DNA of 64,000 bases from Leucobacter sp. wl10 (GTDB taxonomy: Bacteria > Actinomycetota > Actinomycetes > Actinomycetales > Microbacteriaceae): assembly GCF_003569785.1 (NCBI RefSeq), contig NZ_KZ984004.1, positions 1 to 64,000 on the forward strand, read 5' to 3'. Made by a program: the position numbers and the translations under genes. Below are positions 56,076-63,220 of the stretch, piece by piece. Below the pieces are notes generated by a model, which made no database searches, was not told where the DNA came from, and saw nothing but the letters and a program-made list of their open reading frames with translations. Each line of letters opens with the position of its first letter. Within the stretch, counting starts at the first letter, position 1.

Positions 56076-56147
56076 GCCGCCCCGTCGTGCGCCGCCCCGT
56101 CGTGCGCCGGCGCTCGCGGCGTGGCGCCCCGCCTCGCCTCGCCTCGC
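56076..56147. repeat. short tandem repeats in the convergent TetR/poxB interval
   Basis: GCCGCCCCGTCGTGC occurs twice in tandem (56076-56105), then a run of GCCTC units (56131-56148) abuts the poxB stop at 56148. The two genes are convergent. No terminator structure is obvious beyond these GC repeats. Confidence 0.7.
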
Positions 56148-57872
56148 CTACAGGATCTGCCGCAGGTTCGTCTTCGCGAGATCCACGATCTCGTCGCCGC
56201 GGCCCGAGAGCACGGTGCGCAGCGCGTAGAGCGTGAAGCCCTTCATCTGCGCGGCCGAGATCGAGGGCGGCATCGAGAGCTCCTGGCGATCCGTCAGCAC
56301 CTCGATGAGCGCGGGCCCCGGGTGCGCGAACGCGTCTCGCAGCGCGGGCTCCAACTCGTCGGACTCCGCGACCCGCACCGCGTGCAGGCCGATCGCGCGG
56401 GCGACGGCCGAGAGATCCGGATTCTTCAGCTCCGTGCCGTAGTTGACGAACCCGGCGGCCTTCATCTCCAGCTCCACGAAGTTCAGCGACGAGTTGTTGA
56501 AGACCACGATCTTCACGGGGAGCGGCGCATTCTGATCCAGCGTCAGCAGCTCGCCCAGCAGCATCGCGAGCCCGCCGTCACCCGCGAGCGCGATCACCTG
56601 GCGGTCGCGGTGCGCGGCCTGCACGCCGATGGCCTGCGAGACGGCGTTGGCCATCGACCCGTGGCTGAAGGATCCGATGAGGCGGCGGCGGCCGTTCATG
56701 GTGAGGTAGCGGGCGGCCCACACCACCGGCGAGCCCACGTCGGGGATGAACACCGCGTCGTCGGCCGCGAGCTCGTCGACCAGCCGGGCGACGTACTGCG
56801 GGTGGATCGGCTTGCCCTTGCCCGCCGGGGTGGCGAGCTCGTCGAGGCGTTTGCGGGTCTTGCGGTAGTGGTCGACGGAGCCGTCGAGGTGCGAGCGGCT
56901 GCGGCGGTGCTTCAGGAGCGACAGCAGGGCCGTCGCGGTCTCCCCCACGTCGCCGACCAGCCCGAGGTCGAGCGGGGTGCGGCGGCCCAGGTTCTCGCCG
57001 CGCACGTCGACCTGGATCTTGACCGCCTTCTCGGGGAAGAACTGCCGGTACGGGAAGTCGGTGCCGAGCATGAGGATCGCGTCGGCCTGCTCCATGGCGC
57101 GGTAGCCGGAGGCGAAGCCGAGCAGGCCGGTCATGCCCACGTCGAAGGGGTTGTCGTACTCGATGCGCTCCTTGCCGCGCAGGGCATGCACGACGGGGGC
57201 GGCGAGCCGGTCGGCGAGCGCGACGACCTCGTCGTGCGCGCCCTCCACGCCCGCCCCGGCCAGGATCGTGATCTTCTTGGCGCCGTCGAGCAGCTCGGCA
57301 GCGCGGCCGAGTTCGCTCTGGCTCGGGATCACCCGCGGCCGCGACGGGGTGATGGTCGTGACGGTCTCGTCGACGGCGTCGGCCAGGGCGACATCGCCGG
57401 GGAGCACCACGACGGCCACGCCCCTCTTCTCGATGGCGGTCTGCATGGCGATGCGGAGCACGCGCGGCATCTGCGCCGGGGTGGCGACGTGCTCGACGTA
57501 GACGGAGCACTCGCGGAACAGCTCCTGCGGGTGGGTCTCCTGGAAGTAGTTGGAGCCGATCTCGTCGCTCGGGATGTGCGCCGCGATCGCCAGCACGGGC
57601 ACTCGTGAGCGGTTGGCGTCGAAGAGGCCGTTGATGAGGTGCAGGTTGCCGGGCCCGCAACTGCCCGCGCACACCGCGAGTCTGCCCGTGGTGGCTGCCT
57701 CCCCCGAGGCGGCGAAGGCGGCGGCCTCCTCGTGCCGCACGTGCACCCACTCGATGTCGGAGGTGCGCAGCGCGTCGGTGAAGCCGTTGAGCGAGTCGCC
57801 GGGGATGCCGTAGACGCGCTCCACCCCGTTCGCGGCGAGGGTATCGACGATGTTCTGTGCGACGGTGACCAT
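56148..57872 (-). CDS. poxB: pyruvate dehydrogenase (quinone)-like ThDP enzyme
   Basis: This 574-residue enzyme is of the pyruvate oxidase/PoxB group. The N-terminal catalytic Glu lies in [17 protein letters not shown]. The FAD/middle domain spans residues 190-340, and the ThDP-binding motif runs from LAGDGGLAMLLGELLTL to VVFNNSSLNF. The C-terminal helix (AQMKGFTLYALRTVLSG) resembles the membrane-binding tail of PoxB, which decarboxylates pyruvate to acetate with reduction of quinone. The ATG at 57872 follows AAGGCAGG. Divergent from a phosphoesterase gene. Confidence 0.93.
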   Translation of the reverse strand: MVTVAQNIVDTLAANGVERVYGIPGDSLNGFTDALRTSDIEWVHVRHEEAAAFAASGEAATTGRLAVCAGSCGPGNLHLINGLFDANRSRVPVLAIAAHIPSDEIGSNYFQETHPQELFRECSVYVEHVATPAQMPRVLRIAMQTAIEKRGVAVVVLPGDVALADAVDETVTTITPSRPRVIPSQSELGRAAELLDGAKKITILAGAGVEGAHDEVVALADRLAAPVVHALRGKERIEYDNPFDVGMTGLLGFASGYRAMEQADAILMLGTDFPYRQFFPEKAVKIQVDVRGENLGRRTPLDLGLVGDVGETATALLSLLKHRRSRSHLDGSVDHYRKTRKRLDELATPAGKGKPIHPQYVARLVDELAADDAVFIPDVGSPVVWAARYLTMNGRRRLIGSFSHGSMANAVSQAIGVQAAHRDRQVIALAGDGGLAMLLGELLTLDQNAPLPVKIVVFNNSSLNFVELEMKAAGFVNYGTELKNPDLSAVARAIGLHAVRVAESDELEPALRDAFAHPGPALIEVLTDRQELSMPPSISAAQMKGFTLYALRTVLSGRGDEIVDLAKTNLRQIL

Positions 57873-58016
57873 GGTGGGCCTGCCTTTCTGCTCCGGTGGT
57901 TCCATCCTTGCCGGGGCGGCGCCGGTCGGGCAAGGGGCGCACGTGGGGTGGCGCTGCTCGTGCCGACGGTGGTAGCGGCGTTGCCCTGGGGTGCCGCGCG
58001 GCGGCAGGATGGGACC

Positions 58017-58523
58017 GTGACCACTACGTTGCTGCTGATCGCGGACACCCACGTGCCGGCGCGTGCCAGGCGGGTGCCGCAGGATGTGCTCGACGCCGTT
58101 TCGACGGCGGACGCCGTCGTGCACGCGGGCGACTGGGTGGACGCCGCGACGCTGGATTTGCTCGACTCCCGGGCGCAGGTGCTCTATGGCGTGCACGGCA
58201 ACAACGACGGCCCCGAGCTGCGGGCGCGGCTGCCGGAGGTGGCCTGGTTCACGGTCGAGGGGCTCTCCGTGGCCGTCATTCACGAGACGGGACCTGCGAG
58301 CCGCCGCGAGGAGCGCATGGACGACGCCTTTCCCGGCGTCGACCTGCTCGTGTTCGGCCACTCGCACATCCCCTGGGACACCGTGACGCCGGGCGGCGTG
58401 CGGCTCCTGAATCCCGGCTCCCCCACCGACCGCCGGCGCCAGCCGCGCTGCACCATGATGCTGGTGACGGTCGACGGGCGCGAAGTCGAGGTGGAGCTGG
58501 TGACGGTGGATCGGGATCGGTGA
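58017..58523 (+). CDS. YfcE/MJ0936-type metallophosphoesterase
   Basis: This 168-residue phosphodiesterase has the four calcineurin-like motifs in order: ADTHVP, HAGDWVD, VHGNNDGPE and FGHSHIPWD. These bind two metal ions. The GTG at 58017 is the start; no ribosome-binding site is obvious. Family members hydrolyse phosphodiesters in vitro with poorly defined natural substrates. Confidence 0.9.
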   Translation: MTTTLLLIADTHVPARARRVPQDVLDAVSTADAVVHAGDWVDAATLDLLDSRAQVLYGVHGNNDGPELRARLPEVAWFTVEGLSVAVIHETGPASRREERMDDAFPGVDLLVFGHSHIPWDTVTPGGVRLLNPGSPTDRRRQPRCTMMLVTVDGREVEVELVTVDRDR

Positions 58524-58548
58524 CTCGTCTCGTTCGGCCGTTGCGCTC

Positions 58549-59133
58549 TCACTGCGGGTGGTGCGTCTCCCCGCTCTCGAGCATGGCGAGAATCCGTGCG
58601 AGGCGGTTGCTACGCGTGGTGGCGTTCGACGCGGTCATGAGCCGGTGCAGGATCGCGTAGCGGTTGGCACCGTTCAGCGACGCGAACATGGTCGCGGCCG
58701 TCTCGGATGCGGCGAGCGCGGCCGCGAGATCCTCGGGAACCTCGGCCTTCGCCGATCCGGCATAGGCCCGATCCCAGCGCCCGTCGGCTTGCGCCCGGTC
58801 GATCTCGGCTTGGCCGTGATCCCGCATCCTCCCCTGCGCGATCAGCTCCTCAACGATGCCGATGTTGCGCTGCGACCACATCGACGCGCGCCGGCGCGGT
58901 GTGAACCGCTGCCGGAATGTCGCGGCGTCGAGGCTCCCCTTCTGCCCGTCGATCCACCCGCTGCACAGCGCCTCCTCGAGAGCCTGCGCGTAGCTCAGCG
59001 TCGTCGGCTCGGTCGTCCCCTTCTTCGCGAGCACCAGCCAGACCCCGTCGGAGGTGCCTTCGTTGGCGTCCAGCCAGGCGCGCCAGGCCGCGGCGTCGGG
59101 AACGGTGAGGAGCGGGGGTAGCGACGAGGCCAT
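58549..59133 (-). CDS. YdeI/OmpD-associated family protein
   Basis: This is a 194-residue soluble protein of the YdeI/DUF1905-related family. The core motif is SYAQALEEALCSGWIDGQKG with RFTPRRRASMWSQRNI, followed by DLAAALAASETAATMF. Function is unknown; some relatives are linked to peptide or bacteriocin resistance. It is convergent with the phosphoesterase gene. Confidence 0.9.
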   Translation of the reverse strand: MASSLPPLLTVPDAAAWRAWLDANEGTSDGVWLVLAKKGTTEPTTLSYAQALEEALCSGWIDGQKGSLDAATFRQRFTPRRRASMWSQRNIGIVEELIAQGRMRDHGQAEIDRAQADGRWDRAYAGSAKAEVPEDLAAALAASETAATMFASLNGANRYAILHRLMTASNATTRSNRLARILAMLESGETHHPQ

Positions 59134-59138
59134 CCGGT

Positions 59139-59237
59139 CTATCGTACAGCGAGCTGCTTGCGGGTGAGCGCGACGTAGCGGCCGTCGCGGATCGCCTCGG
59201 TTATGTAGGGCCCGTCCTCCACCACCAGTACGCGCAT
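59139..59237 (-). pseudogene. 32-codon response-regulator remnant
   Basis: From ATG 59237 the frame opens as an OmpR-type receiver (MRVLVVEDGPYITEAIRDG) and then jumps directly to a sequence typical of the DNA-binding half (RYVALTRKQLAV), stopping at 59139. The roughly 150 residues between are gone, an internal deletion with both ends still recognisable. It is divergent from a VanY-like peptidase, which often accompanies a two-component system in actinobacteria. Confidence 0.6.
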
Positions 59238-59324
59238 GGCCTCCATGCTACGAGTCGCGGCGTGTCGGGAGCATATGCAGAATCGCCTACGCCGATGCAA
59301 CGGCGGGCGGCCTTGACTGGCGGC

Positions 59325-59789
59325 ATGAGCATGTTCACCTCCCCGCCGCGGACCGGTCGCCGAGCGCTCCAGATCGCCGTCGCCGGCCTGCTCCTCACGG
59401 CGGTCGCCGTCGTCGGGGTCGTCACCGGGGCCGACGGGGTGCTCCCCGAGGGAGCCAGCGCGTTCGGCGTCGCGTTCGCGGTCAACCGCGGCTGGCGCTC
59501 GACGGAGCTGCAGGCCCGGCTGCTGCGCGAGGCGATCGCCGAGTACGGCTCGGAGGCGGAGGCCGCGCGGTGGGTCGCGTCCGTCGGGACCTCAGCCCAC
59601 GTGTCGGGCGACGCGGTCGACATCGACGGCTCCGACGCGGTGTCCTGGCTCTCCGGCTCGGGCGCCGCGTACGGGCTGTGCCAGGTCTACGGGAACGAGC
59701 CCTGGCACTACGAGTTGCGCCCGGCGGCGGTGCAGCAGGGCTGCCCGGCCCAGTACGCCGACCCGAGCGAGGATCCGCGGATGGGCTGA
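59325..59789 (+). CDS. VanY-type M15 peptidase, apparently shortened
   Basis: This 154-residue D-Ala-D-Ala carboxypeptidase-like protein has one N-terminal helix (RALQIAVAGLLLTAVAVVGV) and then an M15 domain with the zinc ligands in GTSAHVSGDAVDID and GNEPWHYELRP. About 25-30 residues that usually lie between the membrane anchor and the NSGWRS-like motif (here NRGWRS) seem missing near residue 48, in frame. Catalytic residues remain. The start codon lacks a clear ribosome-binding site. Activity of this shortened form is uncertain. Confidence 0.75.
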   Translation: MSMFTSPPRTGRRALQIAVAGLLLTAVAVVGVVTGADGVLPEGASAFGVAFAVNRGWRSTELQARLLREAIAEYGSEAEAARWVASVGTSAHVSGDAVDIDGSDAVSWLSGSGAAYGLCQVYGNEPWHYELRPAAVQQGCPAQYADPSEDPRMG

Positions 59790-59843
59790 GAGCGGAGGAC
59801 TTCGCTTCGCTCACAACGCGGGGTTCCCGGGGTTCTGAACGAG

Positions 59844-59852
59844 TTGTCCACA
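59844..59852. other. single exact DnaA box
   Basis: TTGTCCACA is the strong DnaA-box consensus of high-GC actinobacteria, in the intergenic region before the 59944 gene. No further boxes are seen nearby, so this alone does not make an origin. It could be a titration or regulatory site. Confidence 0.35.
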
Positions 59853-59943
59853 GATCGGACTCTCCCGCTCTCATCGGGCGCACGCGTGCCGTAGAGTCGT
59901 TCTCACACGCCCCGTAGCGCACCGGAAGACAGGAGGCTCTCGC

Positions 59944-60201
59944 GTGTCGAACGAAACGATCGCTGTCATCCTGAGCGCGCTCGGCCTGCTGGTAACGCTC
60001 GGCGGCGGAGCGGCCGCGGGCCTCGCGTGGGTGGTGCGGCGGATCGACGCCCTCGACATGAAGCTCTCCACGCGGATCGACGAGGTGCAGATGAAACTCT
60101 CCGCGCGGATCGACCAGGTGGAAAGGGACGTGACGGAGGTCAAGATCACCGTCGCCCGCATCGATGGGCGATCGCAACCGCCCCTCATGCTCACCCGCTG
60201 A
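59944..60201 (+). CDS. small membrane-anchored coiled-coil protein
   Basis: The 85 residues start at GTG 59944 behind a strong AGGAGG site. They comprise one N-terminal transmembrane helix (ILSALGLLVTLGGGAAAGLA) and a heptad-repeat tail (MKLSTRIDEVQMKLSARIDQ) with near-identical tandem segments, suggesting an oligomeric coiled coil. No named family is recognised; similar short proteins are found near phage or cell-envelope genes. Confidence 0.75.
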   Translation: MSNETIAVILSALGLLVTLGGGAAAGLAWVVRRIDALDMKLSTRIDEVQMKLSARIDQVERDVTEVKITVARIDGRSQPPLMLTR

Positions 60202-60279
60202 CCCGGAGGCCCCTTGCGCGCCGCGTCCGCGTTGTCCAGGGGGTGGCCGTGCGGCGCCGACAAGGCCTACCGTGAACGC

Positions 60280-60576
60280 ATGGATGAGCCGATCGCACTC
60301 GTATCGCCCGAGCAGCTGCCCGAGGAGATTTCGACGCGGTTCCCGCTGGAGGGCGTCCCCGTGGCTGTGGAACCGGAGGGCAGGCGATCGTCGCGGTTTC
60401 CCGGGCTGGGCGTGAGTCTCGCGCAGCCCGAGGTCTCGCAGGGCGCGACCTGCGCTGTCACGGGTCACGAGCCTGGCGGATCCTTCATCGACCCCCTCGC
60501 CCTGCTCCGCGAGGTCGCCCAGCGACCCCAGCACCCGCAGCGCCCACAGAACCCCACGGAAGGGAGCACCCCATGA
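60280..60576 (+). CDS. small hypothetical protein
   Basis: The frame reads 98 residues from ATG 60280, mostly polar, with SPEQLPEEISTRFPLEG and a Pro/Gln-rich C-terminus (QRPQHPQRPQNPTEG). There is no recognised domain. Its stop overlaps the next gene's start as ATGA, which argues that both are genuinely translated. Confidence 0.5.
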   Translation: MDEPIALVSPEQLPEEISTRFPLEGVPVAVEPEGRRSSRFPGLGVSLAQPEVSQGATCAVTGHEPGGSFIDPLALLREVAQRPQHPQRPQNPTEGSTP

Positions 60577-60770
60577 CTCGATACTTGTGCGCAGAGTGCG
60601 GCGCCGAGGCGGTGACGGTCTCGCCCGACGGCAACACGGTGCCCGAGGGCGCCGAGATCATCGTGCCCGACGTGACGCACTGCTCCGACCCCGCCTGCGC
60701 CAAATCCGATCCGCACGGCACCGTGCCCGGCGACTTCGTGCGCGTCGACGCGCCTACGGGTCAAGACTGA
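60573..60770 (+). CDS. small four-cysteine protein
   Basis: This 65-residue protein has two Cys pairs (LCAECGAEAV and HCSDPACAKSD) about 35 residues apart, a layout that could hold a zinc or iron ion. It begins in an ATGA overlap with the preceding gene and ends 3 bp before the polymerase-domain gene, so all three may be one transcript. Function unknown. Confidence 0.6.
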   Translation: MTRYLCAECGAEAVTVSPDGNTVPEGAEIIVPDVTHCSDPACAKSDPHGTVPGDFVRVDAPTGQD

Positions 60771-60773
60771 GAA

Positions 60774-61655
60774 ATGGACACGCGCGAGCAAGCGCTGCGG
60801 GTGGGCGGGCGACGGATCCGGGTCTCGAACACGGACAGGGTGCTCTACCCCTCCACCGCAACCACGAAGGGCGACGTGATCGCCTACTACCGCGCGATCG
60901 CGAAGACCATGCTGCCGCACTGCCGGGATCGGCCGGCGACGCGCAAGCGCTGGCCCGACGGGGTCGGCCCCGACGGCCGCGGCGATTCGTTCTTCCAGAA
61001 GAATCTGGGCGGCTCGGCTCCGGACTGGGTGCGCACGGCCGACATCCAGCACCGGGACCACGTCAACACCTATCCGCTGGTGAACGACGAGGCGACGCTC
61101 GTGTGGCTCGCCCAGCTCGCGTCGCTGGAGATCCACGTGCCGCAGTGGCGCTTCGACGCCTCCGGGCGGCCCGGCCGCCCTGATCGGCTGGTGTTCGACC
61201 TCGACCCCGGCGAGGGCGTGCCGCTCGCGCAGTGCGCGAGGGTGGCATTTCTGTTGCGGGACCTGCTGCGCGCCAGCGGGCTCACCGCCGTGCCGGTGAC
61301 GAGCGGCAGCTCGGGCATCCACCTGTACGCTGCGCTCGACGGCACGCTCACCTCAGACGAGGCCTCGTCGACCGCGCACGAGTTCGCGCGGTCGCTCGAG
61401 GCCGATCACCCCGACCAGATCACCGGCTCGATGAAGCGTTCGCTGCGCCCCGGGCGCGTGTTCGTGGACTGGAGCCAGAACAGCGCCGCGAAGACCACGG
61501 TCGCCCCGTACTCGCTGAGGGGCAGGATCCGCCCCACCGTCGCCGCGCCCCGCACCTGGCGCGAGCTCGCCTCTCCGCACCTGCGCCAGCTCGAGTACCG
61601 CGAGGTGCTCAGGCGCGTGGAGAAGCGGGGCGATCCGCTCGCCGCACTGCTGTAG
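60774..61655 (+). CDS. stand-alone LigD-type polymerase domain
   Basis: This 293-residue protein matches the primase-like polymerase domain of bacterial LigD, used in non-homologous end joining. The metal-binding pair sits in LVFDLDPGEG, and HVNTYPLVNDEATLVWLAQ and TSGSSGIHLYAAL are family motifs. In LigD this domain is joined to ligase and phosphoesterase domains; here it stands alone, and no Ku gene lies in the window. It begins 3 bp after a four-cysteine protein gene. Confidence 0.9.
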   Translation: MDTREQALRVGGRRIRVSNTDRVLYPSTATTKGDVIAYYRAIAKTMLPHCRDRPATRKRWPDGVGPDGRGDSFFQKNLGGSAPDWVRTADIQHRDHVNTYPLVNDEATLVWLAQLASLEIHVPQWRFDASGRPGRPDRLVFDLDPGEGVPLAQCARVAFLLRDLLRASGLTAVPVTSGSSGIHLYAALDGTLTSDEASSTAHEFARSLEADHPDQITGSMKRSLRPGRVFVDWSQNSAAKTTVAPYSLRGRIRPTVAAPRTWRELASPHLRQLEYREVLRRVEKRGDPLAALL

Positions 61656-62350
61656 CGCTCCGGAGCGCGGCCGGCCCGTCTCGGGAGCCGCAGCCGCCAC
61701 GGCATCCGGCGCCGATCGCGATGCCGCGCGCCTTCGGGGCGCGGGTCACGCTTCGGGAGCGGTCGATGACGGAGACGGGTACCGGATCGCGGCTCTGACG
61801 GCCTCGTGCTGGCTGAGGTTGGAGGAGAAGGGAAGATGGGGACGACCTGCTCGTCCGGTTCTTCGGCAATCGGCGTTCCCGCGAGTTATCCGCCGAGCAC
61901 GCTCTCAGGGCGCACCCGCTTGAGCTGTTCGAAGGGCCGCCGCAGCAGGTCCGGCTTGCCGCCGCTGTCGGGCAGGTGCTCGACGATGCTGCGCCAGGAT
62001 CAACGCCCTTTCGGCACCCGGGCCTTGGAACTCCGGCGCCGCGGTGGCGGTCCTCCATGCTCCCAGTCAACCTGCGTCCACGAGCCCTCCACTAGCGGCA
62101 GCCGCGCGGGATCCTGCAGGATCGCGACCCGCTCCGAACTGTAAGGATGGTCCTTGGGGTTGCGTCTCCATCTCGATCTTCGCAGCGGTGCCCCTACGTC
62201 GCGGTGCGCCAGATCGCGTGCGCTCTGGGGATGCCAATCTCCCCGCTCACCAGCGCGTGGAGCCTCTTGACGGGCGTGCCGGGCCAGGACGAGGTGGCCG
62301 GAGAGCCATAAGGAAGAGGCGGACTTGCCCACCCGGGATACCATGGCCCC
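61656..62350. other. 695-bp stretch with minus-strand gene debris
   Basis: No intact gene is evident. On the minus strand a single frame contains FNPKDHPYSSERVAILQ-like sequence (here NPKDHPYSSERVAILQ), a stop at 62000, and then a continuing protein-like tail (SIVEHLPDSGGKPDLLRRPF then EQLKRVRPESVLGG) to a stop at 61886. The composition is protein-like and the frame is kept across the stop, so this looks like a decayed gene of unrecognised family. Confidence 0.4.
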
Positions 62351-62863
62351 GTGCCCTCCCCTCATGTCTCGGTGCTCCTCGCCGATATCACCACGCTCGA
62401 GGTCGATGCTGTCGTGAACGCCGCGAACAATCGGATGCGCGGAGGCGGAGGCGTCGACGGCGCCATCCACCGAGCCGGAGGACCCGCGGTGCTCGAGGAG
62501 TGCATCGCCCGCTTCCCGAACGGCCTCGCCACGGGCGACGCCGGCTACACGACCGCGGGCCTCATGCCCGCGAAGTGGGTGGTGCACACCGTGGGCCCGA
62601 ACTTCACGGCGGGCCAGACCGATCGGGCGCTGCTCGAGTCCTGCTACCGGCGCTCGCTCGAGGTGGCCGACGAGTTGGCTGCCCGCAGCATCGCGTTTCC
62701 GTTGATCAGCGCCGGAATCTACGGCTGGCCGCTCGAGGACGCGGCGCGGGTGGCGGTGCGAGCGGTTACGAGCGCGAGCACTCGGGTCGAGGATGTGCAG
62801 TTCGCGGCGTTCAATGAAGAAGCATACGGGCTATTGCTAGCGGAGGTGGAGGACCTGAGTTGA
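62351..62863 (+). CDS. macrodomain ADP-ribose hydrolase
   Basis: This 170-residue single macrodomain starts at GTG 62351. The ADP-ribose-binding loops are VNAANNRMRGGGGVDGAIHR and PLISAGIYGWPLEDAA. It belongs to the YmdB/O-acetyl-ADP-ribose deacetylase class, which removes ADP-ribose or acetyl groups. It is 357 bp upstream of a TIR-domain gene, whose NAD-derived products it could in principle act on, but no direct link is shown. Confidence 0.93.
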   Translation: MPSPHVSVLLADITTLEVDAVVNAANNRMRGGGGVDGAIHRAGGPAVLEECIARFPNGLATGDAGYTTAGLMPAKWVVHTVGPNFTAGQTDRALLESCYRRSLEVADELAARSIAFPLISAGIYGWPLEDAARVAVRAVTSASTRVEDVQFAAFNEEAYGLLLAEVEDLS

Positions 62864-63220
62864 GGACTCGAACCAAGAACAACTGAGGGGCTCTGGCGAT
62901 CCGGGTTACCCCGCGCAACTCGCTTGATCCGCGGATTTACGCGGTTCTTACGCCATCACTCTACCGGTTGCTCCGTGTTGATACGACCCCACTCGGGCAC
63001 CTCAGAGGGGTTTAGGACCCCGTTTCCGACACCGCGCAGGTAAGGGGTATAGCTCATTGCCTTTGCAAGTCGCACTACTCGCCCCAATCGATCTGCAGGC
63101 GAGTCGAACCAGCAGCCGCTTGACTCATCGCTGAAATTCCGGCATCATGCCACGAGCCTCAGGCGGAGGGAAGCCTGGCCAAGTCTTTCGCTTCAGGTCA
63201 CACTCAAATAGAGTCCATAC
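62864..63220. other. AT-richer intergenic gap before the TIR gene
   Basis: These 357 bp contain no recognised gene. The base composition falls from the usual high GC and stays lower in the TIR gene, which suggests an island boundary here. A small GGGGT-N5-ACCCC hairpin lies at 63008-63022. No complete tRNA or repeat was found. Confidence 0.45.

Noticed and set aside
59844-59852. Replication origin indicated by a DnaA box
   Set aside because: A single box is present with no cluster, no dnaA or dnaN and no AT-rich unwinding region in the window.
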